The notes beneath the pieces are model-generated. The model was not told the origin of the DNA. It was given only the letters and a program-made list of their open reading frames with translations, and made no database searches. A stretch of DNA of 64,000 nucleotides from Neomelitea salexigens DSM 19753 (lineage in GTDB: Bacteria > Pseudomonadota > Gammaproteobacteria > Pseudomonadales > Spongiibacteraceae): positions 434,001 through 498,000 of the forward strand of contig NZ_AULP01000001.1 of NCBI RefSeq assembly GCF_000422345.1. The letters are read 5' to 3'. The position numbers and the translations under genes were made by a program. Of the stretch, positions 25,424 through 32,622 are shown piece after piece; position 1 is the stretch's first letter, and the number at the start of each line of letters is the position of its first letter.

Positions 25424-26419
25424 TTATCTCCCACTCCCGTCATCGCCCTTTCCATCTCGCAGGCTATCTATTAATTCCACGTTATCGTGCGCGATCGCCA
25501 CGTTCCTTACAAATAATTCAATCATTTGGATATCGGGAACCGAAAAATCATCTCGCGCGGAAACGTACAATAATTGCTCGGTTCCAGCCTGTGTTTGGTA
25601 ATAACTCACCCAGTAATTGTCGCCATAGTTATTGGTCTTTTTCTCAAACGCGCTACGCAAGCGCTCACGTGTCACCTCATCAAATGCACTGCAACTCACT
25701 TCGCCCTCAAAATCCGTAAATTTACCTGCCGAGGCCAGTATCTGTAGTTTACGCGCACTGGCTTCGGCTACGATTCCCGAAGCACGAATCAGCATCGCAT
25801 CACGATTCAGGTATAACAACGCGATCATCTGCTCGAGCACACCGTCATAAAAAGCATGCATTTGCCTGCGCTCGAAAATTGCTGCAGAGGCCTCAATGAC
25901 CCGCAATAGTCCGCGCCGATTATTATCTAACGCACTGAGATCCCTAAAGGAGCGCAGAGCAGTATAGACGGTAGAAAATAATTTCTGGCGGGTCAGTTCG
26001 GTTTTTTCCTTATAATCATTGATGTCGTAGCGCGTAATCACCTCGTGCTCAGGCGCCTGTCCTGCCTGCCCCGTACGCAGGATAATTCGCACCAAGTTAT
26101 TGCCGAGCTCTTCACGAATATAACGTGCCAGCTCCAACCCCGCATGATCAGTTTCCATAACGACGTCCAACAAAATCACGGCGATATCGTCGTGTTGCTG
26201 AAGTAGCGCTTGTGCTTCGGCGGCCGAATACGCACTGATCATCTGCAAACCGCGCCCGCCTAGCTCGAAATCTTCCAGAGCAAGCCTCGTCACTGAGTGC
26301 ACGACTTTTTCGTCGTCAACCACCAACAGCACCCAGGGGTCACTGTGTCTGCAGCTCGCAGCGGGACTGTCGGCCGCCAGTTGTAATTTATCGTTTTCTT
26401 GCGACACGCTATTATCCAT
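25424..26419 (-). CDS. Response regulator with DUF3369 domain
   Basis: A 331-residue regulator with a receiver domain (VVDDEK, phospho-acceptor Asp85 in VILLDVVMET, lysine in YKEKTELT) followed by a DUF3369 region (LRVIEASAAIFERRQMHAFY, LEQMIALLYLN). In many proteins DUF3369 lies between a receiver and an HD-GYP phosphodiesterase; here the protein stops after DUF3369, so no output enzyme is present. It may act through protein contacts with the next gene product. I chose the ATG at 26417-26419 (MDNSVSQEND), which overlaps the end of the kinase gene by 8 bp. Confidence 0.85.
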   Translation of the reverse strand: MDNSVSQENDKLQLAADSPAASCRHSDPWVLLVVDDEKVVHSVTRLALEDFELGGRGLQMISAYSAAEAQALLQQHDDIAVILLDVVMETDHAGLELARYIREELGNNLVRIILRTGQAGQAPEHEVITRYDINDYKEKTELTRQKLFSTVYTALRSFRDLSALDNNRRGLLRVIEASAAIFERRQMHAFYDGVLEQMIALLYLNRDAMLIRASGIVAEASARKLQILASAGKFTDFEGEVSCSAFDEVTRERLRSAFEKKTNNYGDNYWVSYYQTQAGTEQLLYVSARDDFSVPDIQMIELFVRNVAIAHDNVELIDSLRDGKGDDGSGR

Positions 26420-27629
26420 TGTTAATTTGCGCTCCCGGGTGAATATTCGCAGGGAAGCGGATCCTAACTTCCACACCGCAACCAGGCTCACTGTGTAGTT
26501 CAATGGTGCCTAGCAATTGCACAGTTACCAAATTGTAGACAATATGCATGCCCAGCCCGCTACCGCCCCTGCTTCGCCGGGTAGTAAAGAACGGCTCAAA
26601 GACCTGCCCCAAATGCTCTGGAGCGATTCCGCGCCCATCATCGCGATAGACCAACTCAACCTCCCCGCCATCTTGGCGAACATCCAGCTGCAGGCGACCC
26701 TCCTCCCCTCTTTCATAGCCATGGGTAATTGAGTTCATCACTAAGTTAGTCAGTACCTGAGACAAGGCGCCCGGATAATTAAACACACGGATATCATCAT
26801 TAACCGTCATGTCGTAGCGTAGCGAAGTTCCCTTAAGCTGGGGGCTTAGACTGCGCCAAACCTCTGACAAATAAACGCCCAAATCAAATTCACGCAGACC
26901 ATCCGCACTCTGATCAACAGCGACCTGTTTAAAACTGCTGACAAGTTCCGCCGCGCGGCTGAGATTACTGAGCAGCAATTCACAGTGCTGCTCAGTATTG
27001 TCGAAAAAGTCATTGAGTTCCCGATGTCCTAGCTCGCCAGCCTGGTATTTTCTGCGCACGTCGATGATTCGGCTACTCATGCTAGAAACTGCCGTGACAC
27101 CGACACCTACCGGCGTATTGATCTCATGCGCAACGCCTGCAACCAGTCCGCCCAAGGACGCCATTTTCTCAGTCGTTACCAGCTGCTCCTGCGCCGTTTT
27201 TAAACGACGCAGCGTCGCTGCCAGTTCGGCATTGCTTACCGCAACCTCGCTCACCTTCAATTCGAGCTCGCGCTGCGCAGCGACAAATTTTGCTTCTCTG
27301 GAGGCCATCGCGGCAAGCATTGCACTCAGTCCCTCCCCCAACCCCTTTAACTCGCCCCTAGGGATCTCCAAGCTAGGCGCCACGCCATTAGCCTGCTCAG
27401 CATTTCGCAAGGTATTGGCCAAACGCATCAAAACAGAGAAATAGGGGCGACTCAAAACGTAAAAAGTGGCGTAGCCGAGAGCCAAAGAAAGAAGGGAAAA
27501 AACGGTGATTTGTATTAGATCGACGCGCAGTTTTGCTAACACGAACAAAGTCGATAGCACTGCGACGGTGACGAGCAGAGCGATTAACGCCGACGCTCTC
27601 AACGTGAGGATTGGATAGCCGCGACTCAA
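26412..27629 (-). CDS. Membrane sensor histidine kinase
   Basis: A 405-residue kinase with two adjacent membrane helices (ALIALLVTVAVLSTLFVLA and ITVFSLLSLALGYATFYVL) and almost no periplasmic loop, a HAMP-like linker, a coiled coil (KFVAAQRELELKVSEVAVSN), the DHp motif GVAHEINTPVG with His168, and an ATPase domain (NLVMNSITHGY, DDGRGIAPEHLG, GGSGLGMHIV). The lack of a sensing loop suggests it reads a membrane or internal signal. Translation begins at a TTG with GGAGG seven bases before it; no in-frame ATG is close. It is the first gene of the signalling cluster, and its best guess partners are the two receiver proteins that follow. Confidence 0.88.
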   Translation of the reverse strand: MSRGYPILTLRASALIALLVTVAVLSTLFVLAKLRVDLIQITVFSLLSLALGYATFYVLSRPYFSVLMRLANTLRNAEQANGVAPSLEIPRGELKGLGEGLSAMLAAMASREAKFVAAQRELELKVSEVAVSNAELAATLRRLKTAQEQLVTTEKMASLGGLVAGVAHEINTPVGVGVTAVSSMSSRIIDVRRKYQAGELGHRELNDFFDNTEQHCELLLSNLSRAAELVSSFKQVAVDQSADGLREFDLGVYLSEVWRSLSPQLKGTSLRYDMTVNDDIRVFNYPGALSQVLTNLVMNSITHGYERGEEGRLQLDVRQDGGEVELVYRDDGRGIAPEHLGQVFEPFFTTRRSRGGSGLGMHIVYNLVTVQLLGTIELHSEPGCGVEVRIRFPANIHPGAQINNG

Positions 27630-27778
27630 TCCACATCCTCCCTTCCGTTAGCTACTGTGAAAGCCCGCCGCCCTAAGTATCTCGAGCCATTTATGTAACG
27701 TAGTTAACAGCGGCAGCGGCACAAAAAATATCGTGTGTACTACCTATCTACTGACAATCATACGAATATCTAGCAGCC

Positions 27779-29101
27779 TCAAACGCTAAACATCATATCC
27801 ACGCGCTCGTCGCGAAATAAATCGACACCAGGTGCCAGTAGCTCCATATATCGATCGAAATACAGAAATTGCTTTAATAGCATCGTGAATGAACGCGGAA
27901 AACGAATACCATAGTTTCTGGCGATACCACCCAGGTCACTCAACAGCGCGTTCACACCATCGCCGGTGTTATTCTCCAATACACGCACTGGGTCCAGCGC
28001 ATTCAGGTTGGTAAATAGCGCGGTAATATCCTCTGTAAGCGCCTCTACATCCACCTCCTCGCGTGTGATACCAACGGCCACCATTGCCTCGGCCATCATT
28101 CGGTAGTTCTGCGAACTTACGCCATTAAATAGCGCAAACATCGCCTGCCATGCCTCCGGCTGGATACGGCCCACCATACCAAAATCAATGAAGCCGACAC
28201 GACCATCATCAAGCAACAGTAAATTGCCACTGTGCAAATCGGCGTGGAAGAAGGAACACTGAGTCAAACTCGCAAACCAGGTATTCAGGGCATTAAACAG
28301 CCCCTCACTGGGGTCTCTCCCGCCCAGAAGGCCCTGATCGGTTAGCGCACAACCATAAAGCCTTTCCATAGTCAGCACACGCGCAGAAGATGCCTTTGGA
28401 TAGGGCTTGGGCGCAGTCACCCGATCATTGCCTGTATCTACAAGAAAACGCCGAAAAACGTTGAGGTTATCCGCTTCTTTGACGAAATCGCACTCATCGA
28501 TCATCGACTGGTACATTTCAGCAACCAGCCCCGCCACCGCATCGCGGTCTGTATTGGGAACAATAAGTTCCAGTACCCGCGTAAGCACATATACCGTATT
28601 CATGTCAGTCGTCAGTACAGCCCGAACGCCCGGCTTTTGCACTTTAACAACGACATCTTCGCCCGTTTTCAGGGTTGCCGCGTGGACCTGCGCAATGGAC
28701 GCAGACGCCAGCGCTGTTTCATCAAAACGCTGATAAATCTCCTCTAGAGGGCGACCCAGCTCCTGTTCAACGATCTGCCTGATCTTCGTGAATGCGATCG
28801 CCGGGGTTTGATCCAGGCAGGCCTGGAACTCATCGACATAATCTTTCGGGAAAATGGACGGTGAGCTCGCAATGAACTGACCAAACTTTATGTACGTAGC
28901 GCCCAGCGCTTCGAACAACTCGCGCAACTCCGCGGGTTTCGGCTGGCGCCACTGAAGCAACCATTTCATGGCCTGAGGGCACACGGTGGCGACCGTTTGC
29001 GCAAACCGCAGTGATCCGCGAAGCCCCAATTCCGCGATACCGATATTGCGGCCAGCGGAAAGCTCGGGAATCAGTGGTTTAAAGCGGGGAATTGTAGCCA
29101 T
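27779..29101 (-). CDS. ABC1/UbiB-family atypical kinase-like protein
   Basis: A 440-residue member of the ABC1/ADCK/UbiB family, whose members support ubiquinone biosynthesis or lipid homeostasis through an atypical ATPase fold. The KxGQ motif (YIKFGQFIASSPSIFP), the alanine-rich loop (ALASASIAQVHAA), the catalytic-loop-like HADLHSGNLLL and the DFG motif (FIDFGMVGRI) are present. It lacks the two C-terminal membrane helices of classical UbiB and no ubi genes are nearby, so I leave the symbol empty. Start ATG with AGAGGAC upstream. Confidence 0.88.
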   Translation of the reverse strand: MATIPRFKPLIPELSAGRNIGIAELGLRGSLRFAQTVATVCPQAMKWLLQWRQPKPAELRELFEALGATYIKFGQFIASSPSIFPKDYVDEFQACLDQTPAIAFTKIRQIVEQELGRPLEEIYQRFDETALASASIAQVHAATLKTGEDVVVKVQKPGVRAVLTTDMNTVYVLTRVLELIVPNTDRDAVAGLVAEMYQSMIDECDFVKEADNLNVFRRFLVDTGNDRVTAPKPYPKASSARVLTMERLYGCALTDQGLLGGRDPSEGLFNALNTWFASLTQCSFFHADLHSGNLLLLDDGRVGFIDFGMVGRIQPEAWQAMFALFNGVSSQNYRMMAEAMVAVGITREEVDVEALTEDITALFTNLNALDPVRVLENNTGDGVNALLSDLGGIARNYGIRFPRSFTMLLKQFLYFDRYMELLAPGVDLFRDERVDMMFSV

Positions 29102-29197
29102 CAGTGCGTCCTCTCTACCTGCGTAAGCACAGGGGTCTGTTGGCTATTATCGCCTATTGCACTGCTGCGGCATAGCGAACAGCCCCAGACAATGCGC

Positions 29198-29215
29198 CAT
29201 TACAGCACTGTAATG
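29198..29215. promoter_or_regulatory. Perfect 18-bp palindrome-like operator candidate
   Basis: In the 176-bp divergent region between the UbiB-like and the acetoacetate decarboxylase-like genes there is an inverted repeat with 8-bp perfect arms (CATTACAG / CTGTAATG) around a 2-bp centre. Size and symmetry suit a dimeric repressor such as TetR or MarR. No regulator gene is adjacent, so the binding protein is unknown. Confidence 0.4.
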
Positions 29216-29277
29216 TCGTAACACTCATCGACTGGCTACAATCTAGCCATCGAAATAACAATAATCTGGGCTCAGCC

Positions 29278-30108
29278 ATGCAAGACACCGCTATCCACGC
29301 AACCGAACAAGAGGTTGAGGGCAAACACACCGACGATGTATGCAAGCACATTAGCGACGGCTGCTACGACATTGACGGTAAGCAGGTCGACCTGCCGGTG
29401 CATGTTAACGACGCCGCTATGTTGATGAATATCTATACCGTAGACAGCCAGAAAGCGCAGGCATTGATTGCAGATACCGGTTTCAAAGTGGTGGAGCTCT
29501 GGCCCGGCAAAGCACTCATGCAGCTTCTTGCCGTGGATTATCGGGAAAATGACCTGGGGGACTACAACGAGGCGGCCATTGTCTTCCCCGTGCTAACACC
29601 AGGCGAGTCACAACCACTGCCGGTTTTCGGCGCAATGTGGCGCGTTATGCGCGGCAAACTCGCTAACTACGTCTATCGAATGCCGGTAAACCAAGGCTTT
29701 ACCACCCATGCCGGGCGCTATATTTGGGGCTTTCCCAAATGGGTTACCGATGTTGATGTGCACTTTAATGAGCACGAGGCACGCGCCCGCTTTAAAGACG
29801 ACGATCAACTGGTCTTCGAAATCAGTGCAAAAGCCGGTGGAAAGAGCAAAGCGCCGGCACAAGAAGCGCCATCGCTAGCCGTGCGCAACGGCAAAGCCTG
29901 GAAGACCGTGGGCATTACCGAAGGCGAAGGCCTGCGATTCAGCATGGGGGGAAACCCGCCTAGAATTGGCGAGGAGCACCCATTGGCGAAGACTTTACGC
30001 GCACTGGGCTTACCGAAAAAACCGCTGTGCAGTGTGTCGATGGCACGCGCCAAACTTCGCTTTGAGGGCCCCGAGGCGGTGGCGATCGGCCAGCCTTTTA
30101 GCCGCTAA
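29278..30108 (+). CDS. Acetoacetate decarboxylase-like protein
   Basis: A 276-residue protein of the acetoacetate decarboxylase (ADC) superfamily. The segment YRMPVNQGFTTHAGRYIWGFPKWVTDV contains the GFPK motif in which ADC proteins carry the Schiff-base lysine. Cytoplasmic, no signal peptide. In many bacteria ADC-like proteins have other substrates than acetoacetate, so the reaction is not certain. The ribosome site is poor; an unusual feature is the acidic, His-rich N-terminal 35 residues. It is divergent from the UbiB-like gene and converges with marC, overlapping its end by 11 bp. Confidence 0.8.
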   Translation: MQDTAIHATEQEVEGKHTDDVCKHISDGCYDIDGKQVDLPVHVNDAAMLMNIYTVDSQKAQALIADTGFKVVELWPGKALMQLLAVDYRENDLGDYNEAAIVFPVLTPGESQPLPVFGAMWRVMRGKLANYVYRMPVNQGFTTHAGRYIWGFPKWVTDVDVHFNEHEARARFKDDDQLVFEISAKAGGKSKAPAQEAPSLAVRNGKAWKTVGITEGEGLRFSMGGNPPRIGEEHPLAKTLRALGLPKKPLCSVSMARAKLRFEGPEAVAIGQPFSR

Positions 30109-30769
30109 TCTGCTGGGGCGCTGACACGGCGCCCAACAGGCCACTCTGGGCAATGCCGTCAAATAGAAACTGCATTGCCAAGGCACACAACAGAACCCCA
30201 AACACACGGCTCACCATGTGCATACCGGTGACGCCAAGCAATGTTTGCAAACGGCTCGCCAGCAATAACGCCGCCAGCGTCACCAGTAACACCAATAGTA
30301 GCGCGAGCGCCACCGCCCCCTGCTGGAGATAATCTCCCTCGGCGTGGGCCATTAGCAGAATCACCGCGCCAATCGCTCCCGGTCCGGCAATTAATGGCGT
30401 TGCCAGGGGGAACACGGCAATATCTGCCTTCGCTTCCGCCTCTTTCCGCTCTTCTCGCGTTGCTGTGGTGGCGCCGCTGCCATTTGCCGCCACCATATCG
30501 ATACCAATCAGCAGTAATAGCACACCACCGGCAGCCCGCAGCGCAGCAAGCGATATACCGAGAATACTCAGAATCCACTCGCCGAGCAGCGCAAAAAGAA
30601 ACAAAATGACCGAGGCCACTAACACGCCTCGCATGGCCGTCAGGCGGCGTTCTTTCGCATCCAGGTCCCCAGAGAAAATGGCGAACATCGCCGCGACATC
30701 AATGGGGCCGATCGTTGCGAAAAAGGTGGTAAACGCAACACTGAATGCTTCTAACACACCGCTAGGCAC
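30098..30769 (-). CDS. MarC family integral membrane protein
   Basis: A 223-residue protein with six hydrophobic segments of the MarC family ([20 protein letters not shown] at the start, [20 protein letters not shown] in the middle, [20 protein letters not shown] near the end). The conserved P-x-x-x-P-x-I-A-G-P-G motif is clear. MarC proteins are inner-membrane proteins without a settled function despite the historic name. Translation starts at a GTG inside the pyrD stop region, an 8-bp overlap, so the gene is probably co-transcribed with pyrD. Confidence 0.88.
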   Translation of the reverse strand: MPSGVLEAFSVAFTTFFATIGPIDVAAMFAIFSGDLDAKERRLTAMRGVLVASVILFLFALLGEWILSILGISLAALRAAGGVLLLLIGIDMVAANGSGATTATREERKEAEAKADIAVFPLATPLIAGPGAIGAVILLMAHAEGDYLQQGAVALALLLVLLVTLAALLLASRLQTLLGVTGMHMVSRVFGVLLCALAMQFLFDGIAQSGLLGAVSAPQQISG

Positions 30770-31790
30770 GAGTGATCGCTCGCTTGGCGCCGCTCACCGC
30801 ATCACGAATCAATGCGGGGCCGCGGTAGATAAACCCGGTATACACTTGCAGCAGGGACGCACCCGCCGCCACTTTTTCGGCCGCCGACGCATCGTCACTA
30901 ATACCGCCTACCCCGATGATGGGCAGACGTCCGGCCAACTCGTCACTTAATATTTTCACCACCGCGGTGGATGCCTCACGCACGGGTGCGCCGCTCAATC
31001 CACCGGCCTCATCACCATGGGGCAGCCCAGCCACCCGTTCACGGGCGATCGTCGTGTTTGTGGCAATCACCGCATCGATTCCCGCTTCAACAAACGCCTT
31101 AGCAACATCTCTGACATCGCCCTCGGCCATATCCGGTGCGATCTTCACCGCGATGGGCACATAGCGGCCATGCTGCTTAGCAAGCTCAGCTTGCGAGTTC
31201 TTTAGCGCTTTCAACAGCTGGCGCAAGGGCTCACCAAATTGAAGGTCTCGCAGCCCAGGCGTATTCGGGGACGACAAGTTCACCGTTACATAACTGGCCA
31301 ATGGATAGACTTTGCGAAGGCAATGTAAATAGTCATCTACCGCTTGCTCCGCGGGCGTATCTTTATTCTTACCGATATTAATACCGAGCACACCGTCGTA
31401 ACGGCTTGCCTCGACGGCGCTAACCAGCGCATCGACACCGTCGTTATTAAAGCCCATACGATTGATAATGGCCTGGGCGGCGGGCAAACGAAATAACCTC
31501 GGCAAGGGGTTACCGGGCTGAGCGCGCGGGGTGACCGTGCCCACTTCAATAAAACCGAAGCCCAGTGCCGCCAGTGCATCGATATGGCGTGCATTTTTAT
31601 CGAGACCTGCCGCAAGGCCAACCGGGTTGGGAAAACGAATCCCCATCACTTCAACCGGGCACGGCGCCGGCTTAGCTCTGAGCAGCCTTGTTAAGCCCAA
31701 GCGGTGGGCGAGGTCTAACGACTTCAATGAGAAATTGTGGGCAGTCTCCGCTGACATGCGGAACAACAGGGGGCGAATCAACGAATACAT
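30762..31790 (-). CDS. pyrD: Dihydroorotate dehydrogenase (quinone), class 2
   Basis: Oxidises dihydroorotate to orotate in pyrimidine synthesis with quinone as acceptor, at the inner membrane. The 342-residue protein has the N-terminal amphipathic membrane-binding helix ([20 protein letters not shown]), then [20 protein letters not shown], the catalytic-serine region [17 protein letters not shown], the substrate loop [10 protein letters not shown] and the FMN phosphate site [12 protein letters not shown]. Length is standard for class 2. Confidence 0.96.
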   Translation of the reverse strand: MYSLIRPLLFRMSAETAHNFSLKSLDLAHRLGLTRLLRAKPAPCPVEVMGIRFPNPVGLAAGLDKNARHIDALAALGFGFIEVGTVTPRAQPGNPLPRLFRLPAAQAIINRMGFNNDGVDALVSAVEASRYDGVLGINIGKNKDTPAEQAVDDYLHCLRKVYPLASYVTVNLSSPNTPGLRDLQFGEPLRQLLKALKNSQAELAKQHGRYVPIAVKIAPDMAEGDVRDVAKAFVEAGIDAVIATNTTIARERVAGLPHGDEAGGLSGAPVREASTAVVKILSDELAGRLPIIGVGGISDDASAAEKVAAGASLLQVYTGFIYRGPALIRDAVSGAKRAITRA

Positions 31791-31859
31791 GTATGGGCCC
31801 TTATAAAATTTGGCGCCAGCATAGCGAAATGCGGCGCCGGGAAAAAGCCCGAGCCTCGA

Positions 31860-32489
31860 TCACGCCGAGGTATGCAAACCACACTCGCGGTTTTCCGCGA
31901 CCTTGGTGGGATCAAAATAATGCTTGCAGCTGGGCAGCTGGTGCGCGGCCATGTAGGCCTGAACGTCGTCTTCTGTCCAATAAAAAATTGGCGCCACTTT
32001 CAAGATGCCCCGCCCGTCCCACGACAAAACGTCCAGGCTTTGACGAAAGGCCGTTTCTTCTTTTCGAATTCCGGTTAGCCAAATTTTCGGCTTAATCTCT
32101 TCGAAAGCACGATTAAACGGTTCAAGCTTCACCTGTCGCGTAAATTCGCGATGTAGCTCGGGGTTATCGTCCGGGTGTGGAATCCCCCCCATCAAGGCGT
32201 TGCGGCGCTCTGCCGTCATTTCAGGGATGTACACCTTCAGGTTGGGCTTTAGCAGCTTGATCAATTTTTCCGCCACGCGGTAGGTATCCGGCACGTTGTA
32301 GCCACTGTCAGCCCAGACAATCGGCATGCTCGGATCCACATCGGTGATCAGCTTCAGCATCACAGCGGCATTCTGCGAGAAGCTCGTAGACGACATCGCC
32401 GGCTGCCCCAGCGATACCGCCCAGCGGATAATCTCTTCCGCGGGCCGGTCACGCAGCTCTGCATTCAATGTGTCTATATCAATGTCCAT
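31860..32489 (-). CDS. cysH: Phosphoadenylyl-sulfate reductase, thioredoxin-dependent
   Basis: Reduces PAPS to sulfite in assimilatory sulfate reduction. The 209-residue protein contains the nucleotide loop SSTSFSQNAAVMLKLI, IVWADSGYNVPDTYR, LTGIRKEETAFRQSL and the catalytic cysteine in RECGLH (Cys203). The CC pair that binds an iron-sulfur cluster in APS reductases is missing, so this is the PAPS-using type. I chose the ATG at 32487-32489 (MDIDIDTLNA). A pair of direct repeats lies about 85-115 bp upstream and may bind a CysB-like regulator. Confidence 0.93.
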   Translation of the reverse strand: MDIDIDTLNAELRDRPAEEIIRWAVSLGQPAMSSTSFSQNAAVMLKLITDVDPSMPIVWADSGYNVPDTYRVAEKLIKLLKPNLKVYIPEMTAERRNALMGGIPHPDDNPELHREFTRQVKLEPFNRAFEEIKPKIWLTGIRKEETAFRQSLDVLSWDGRGILKVAPIFYWTEDDVQAYMAAHQLPSCKHYFDPTKVAENRECGLHTSA

Positions 32490-32572
32490 GATCGTCTTCA
32501 CTGCCAATATTACGGTCGGCAACTTTACCACATGATTGCAGGAAAACAATAAAAACCTATAAAAATCAGCTA

Positions 32573-32604
32573 GTTATAACAAACGAGAATATTGTTATAA
32601 CAAA
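32573..32604 (-). promoter_or_regulatory. cysH: Tandem GTTATAAC repeats in front of cysH, putative CysB-like site
   Basis: Two identical 11-mers (GTTATAACAAA, at 32573-32583 and 32594-32604) are spaced 21 bp start to start, two helical turns, in the 133-bp gap between pepN and cysH. Each core GTTATAAC is itself a palindrome. TTAT/ATAA half-sites are typical of LysR-type CysB boxes, and cysH is a known CysB target in other gammaproteobacteria. Binding here is an inference. Confidence 0.45.
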
Positions 32605-32622
32605 TTCGATTTTTATAGCGCA

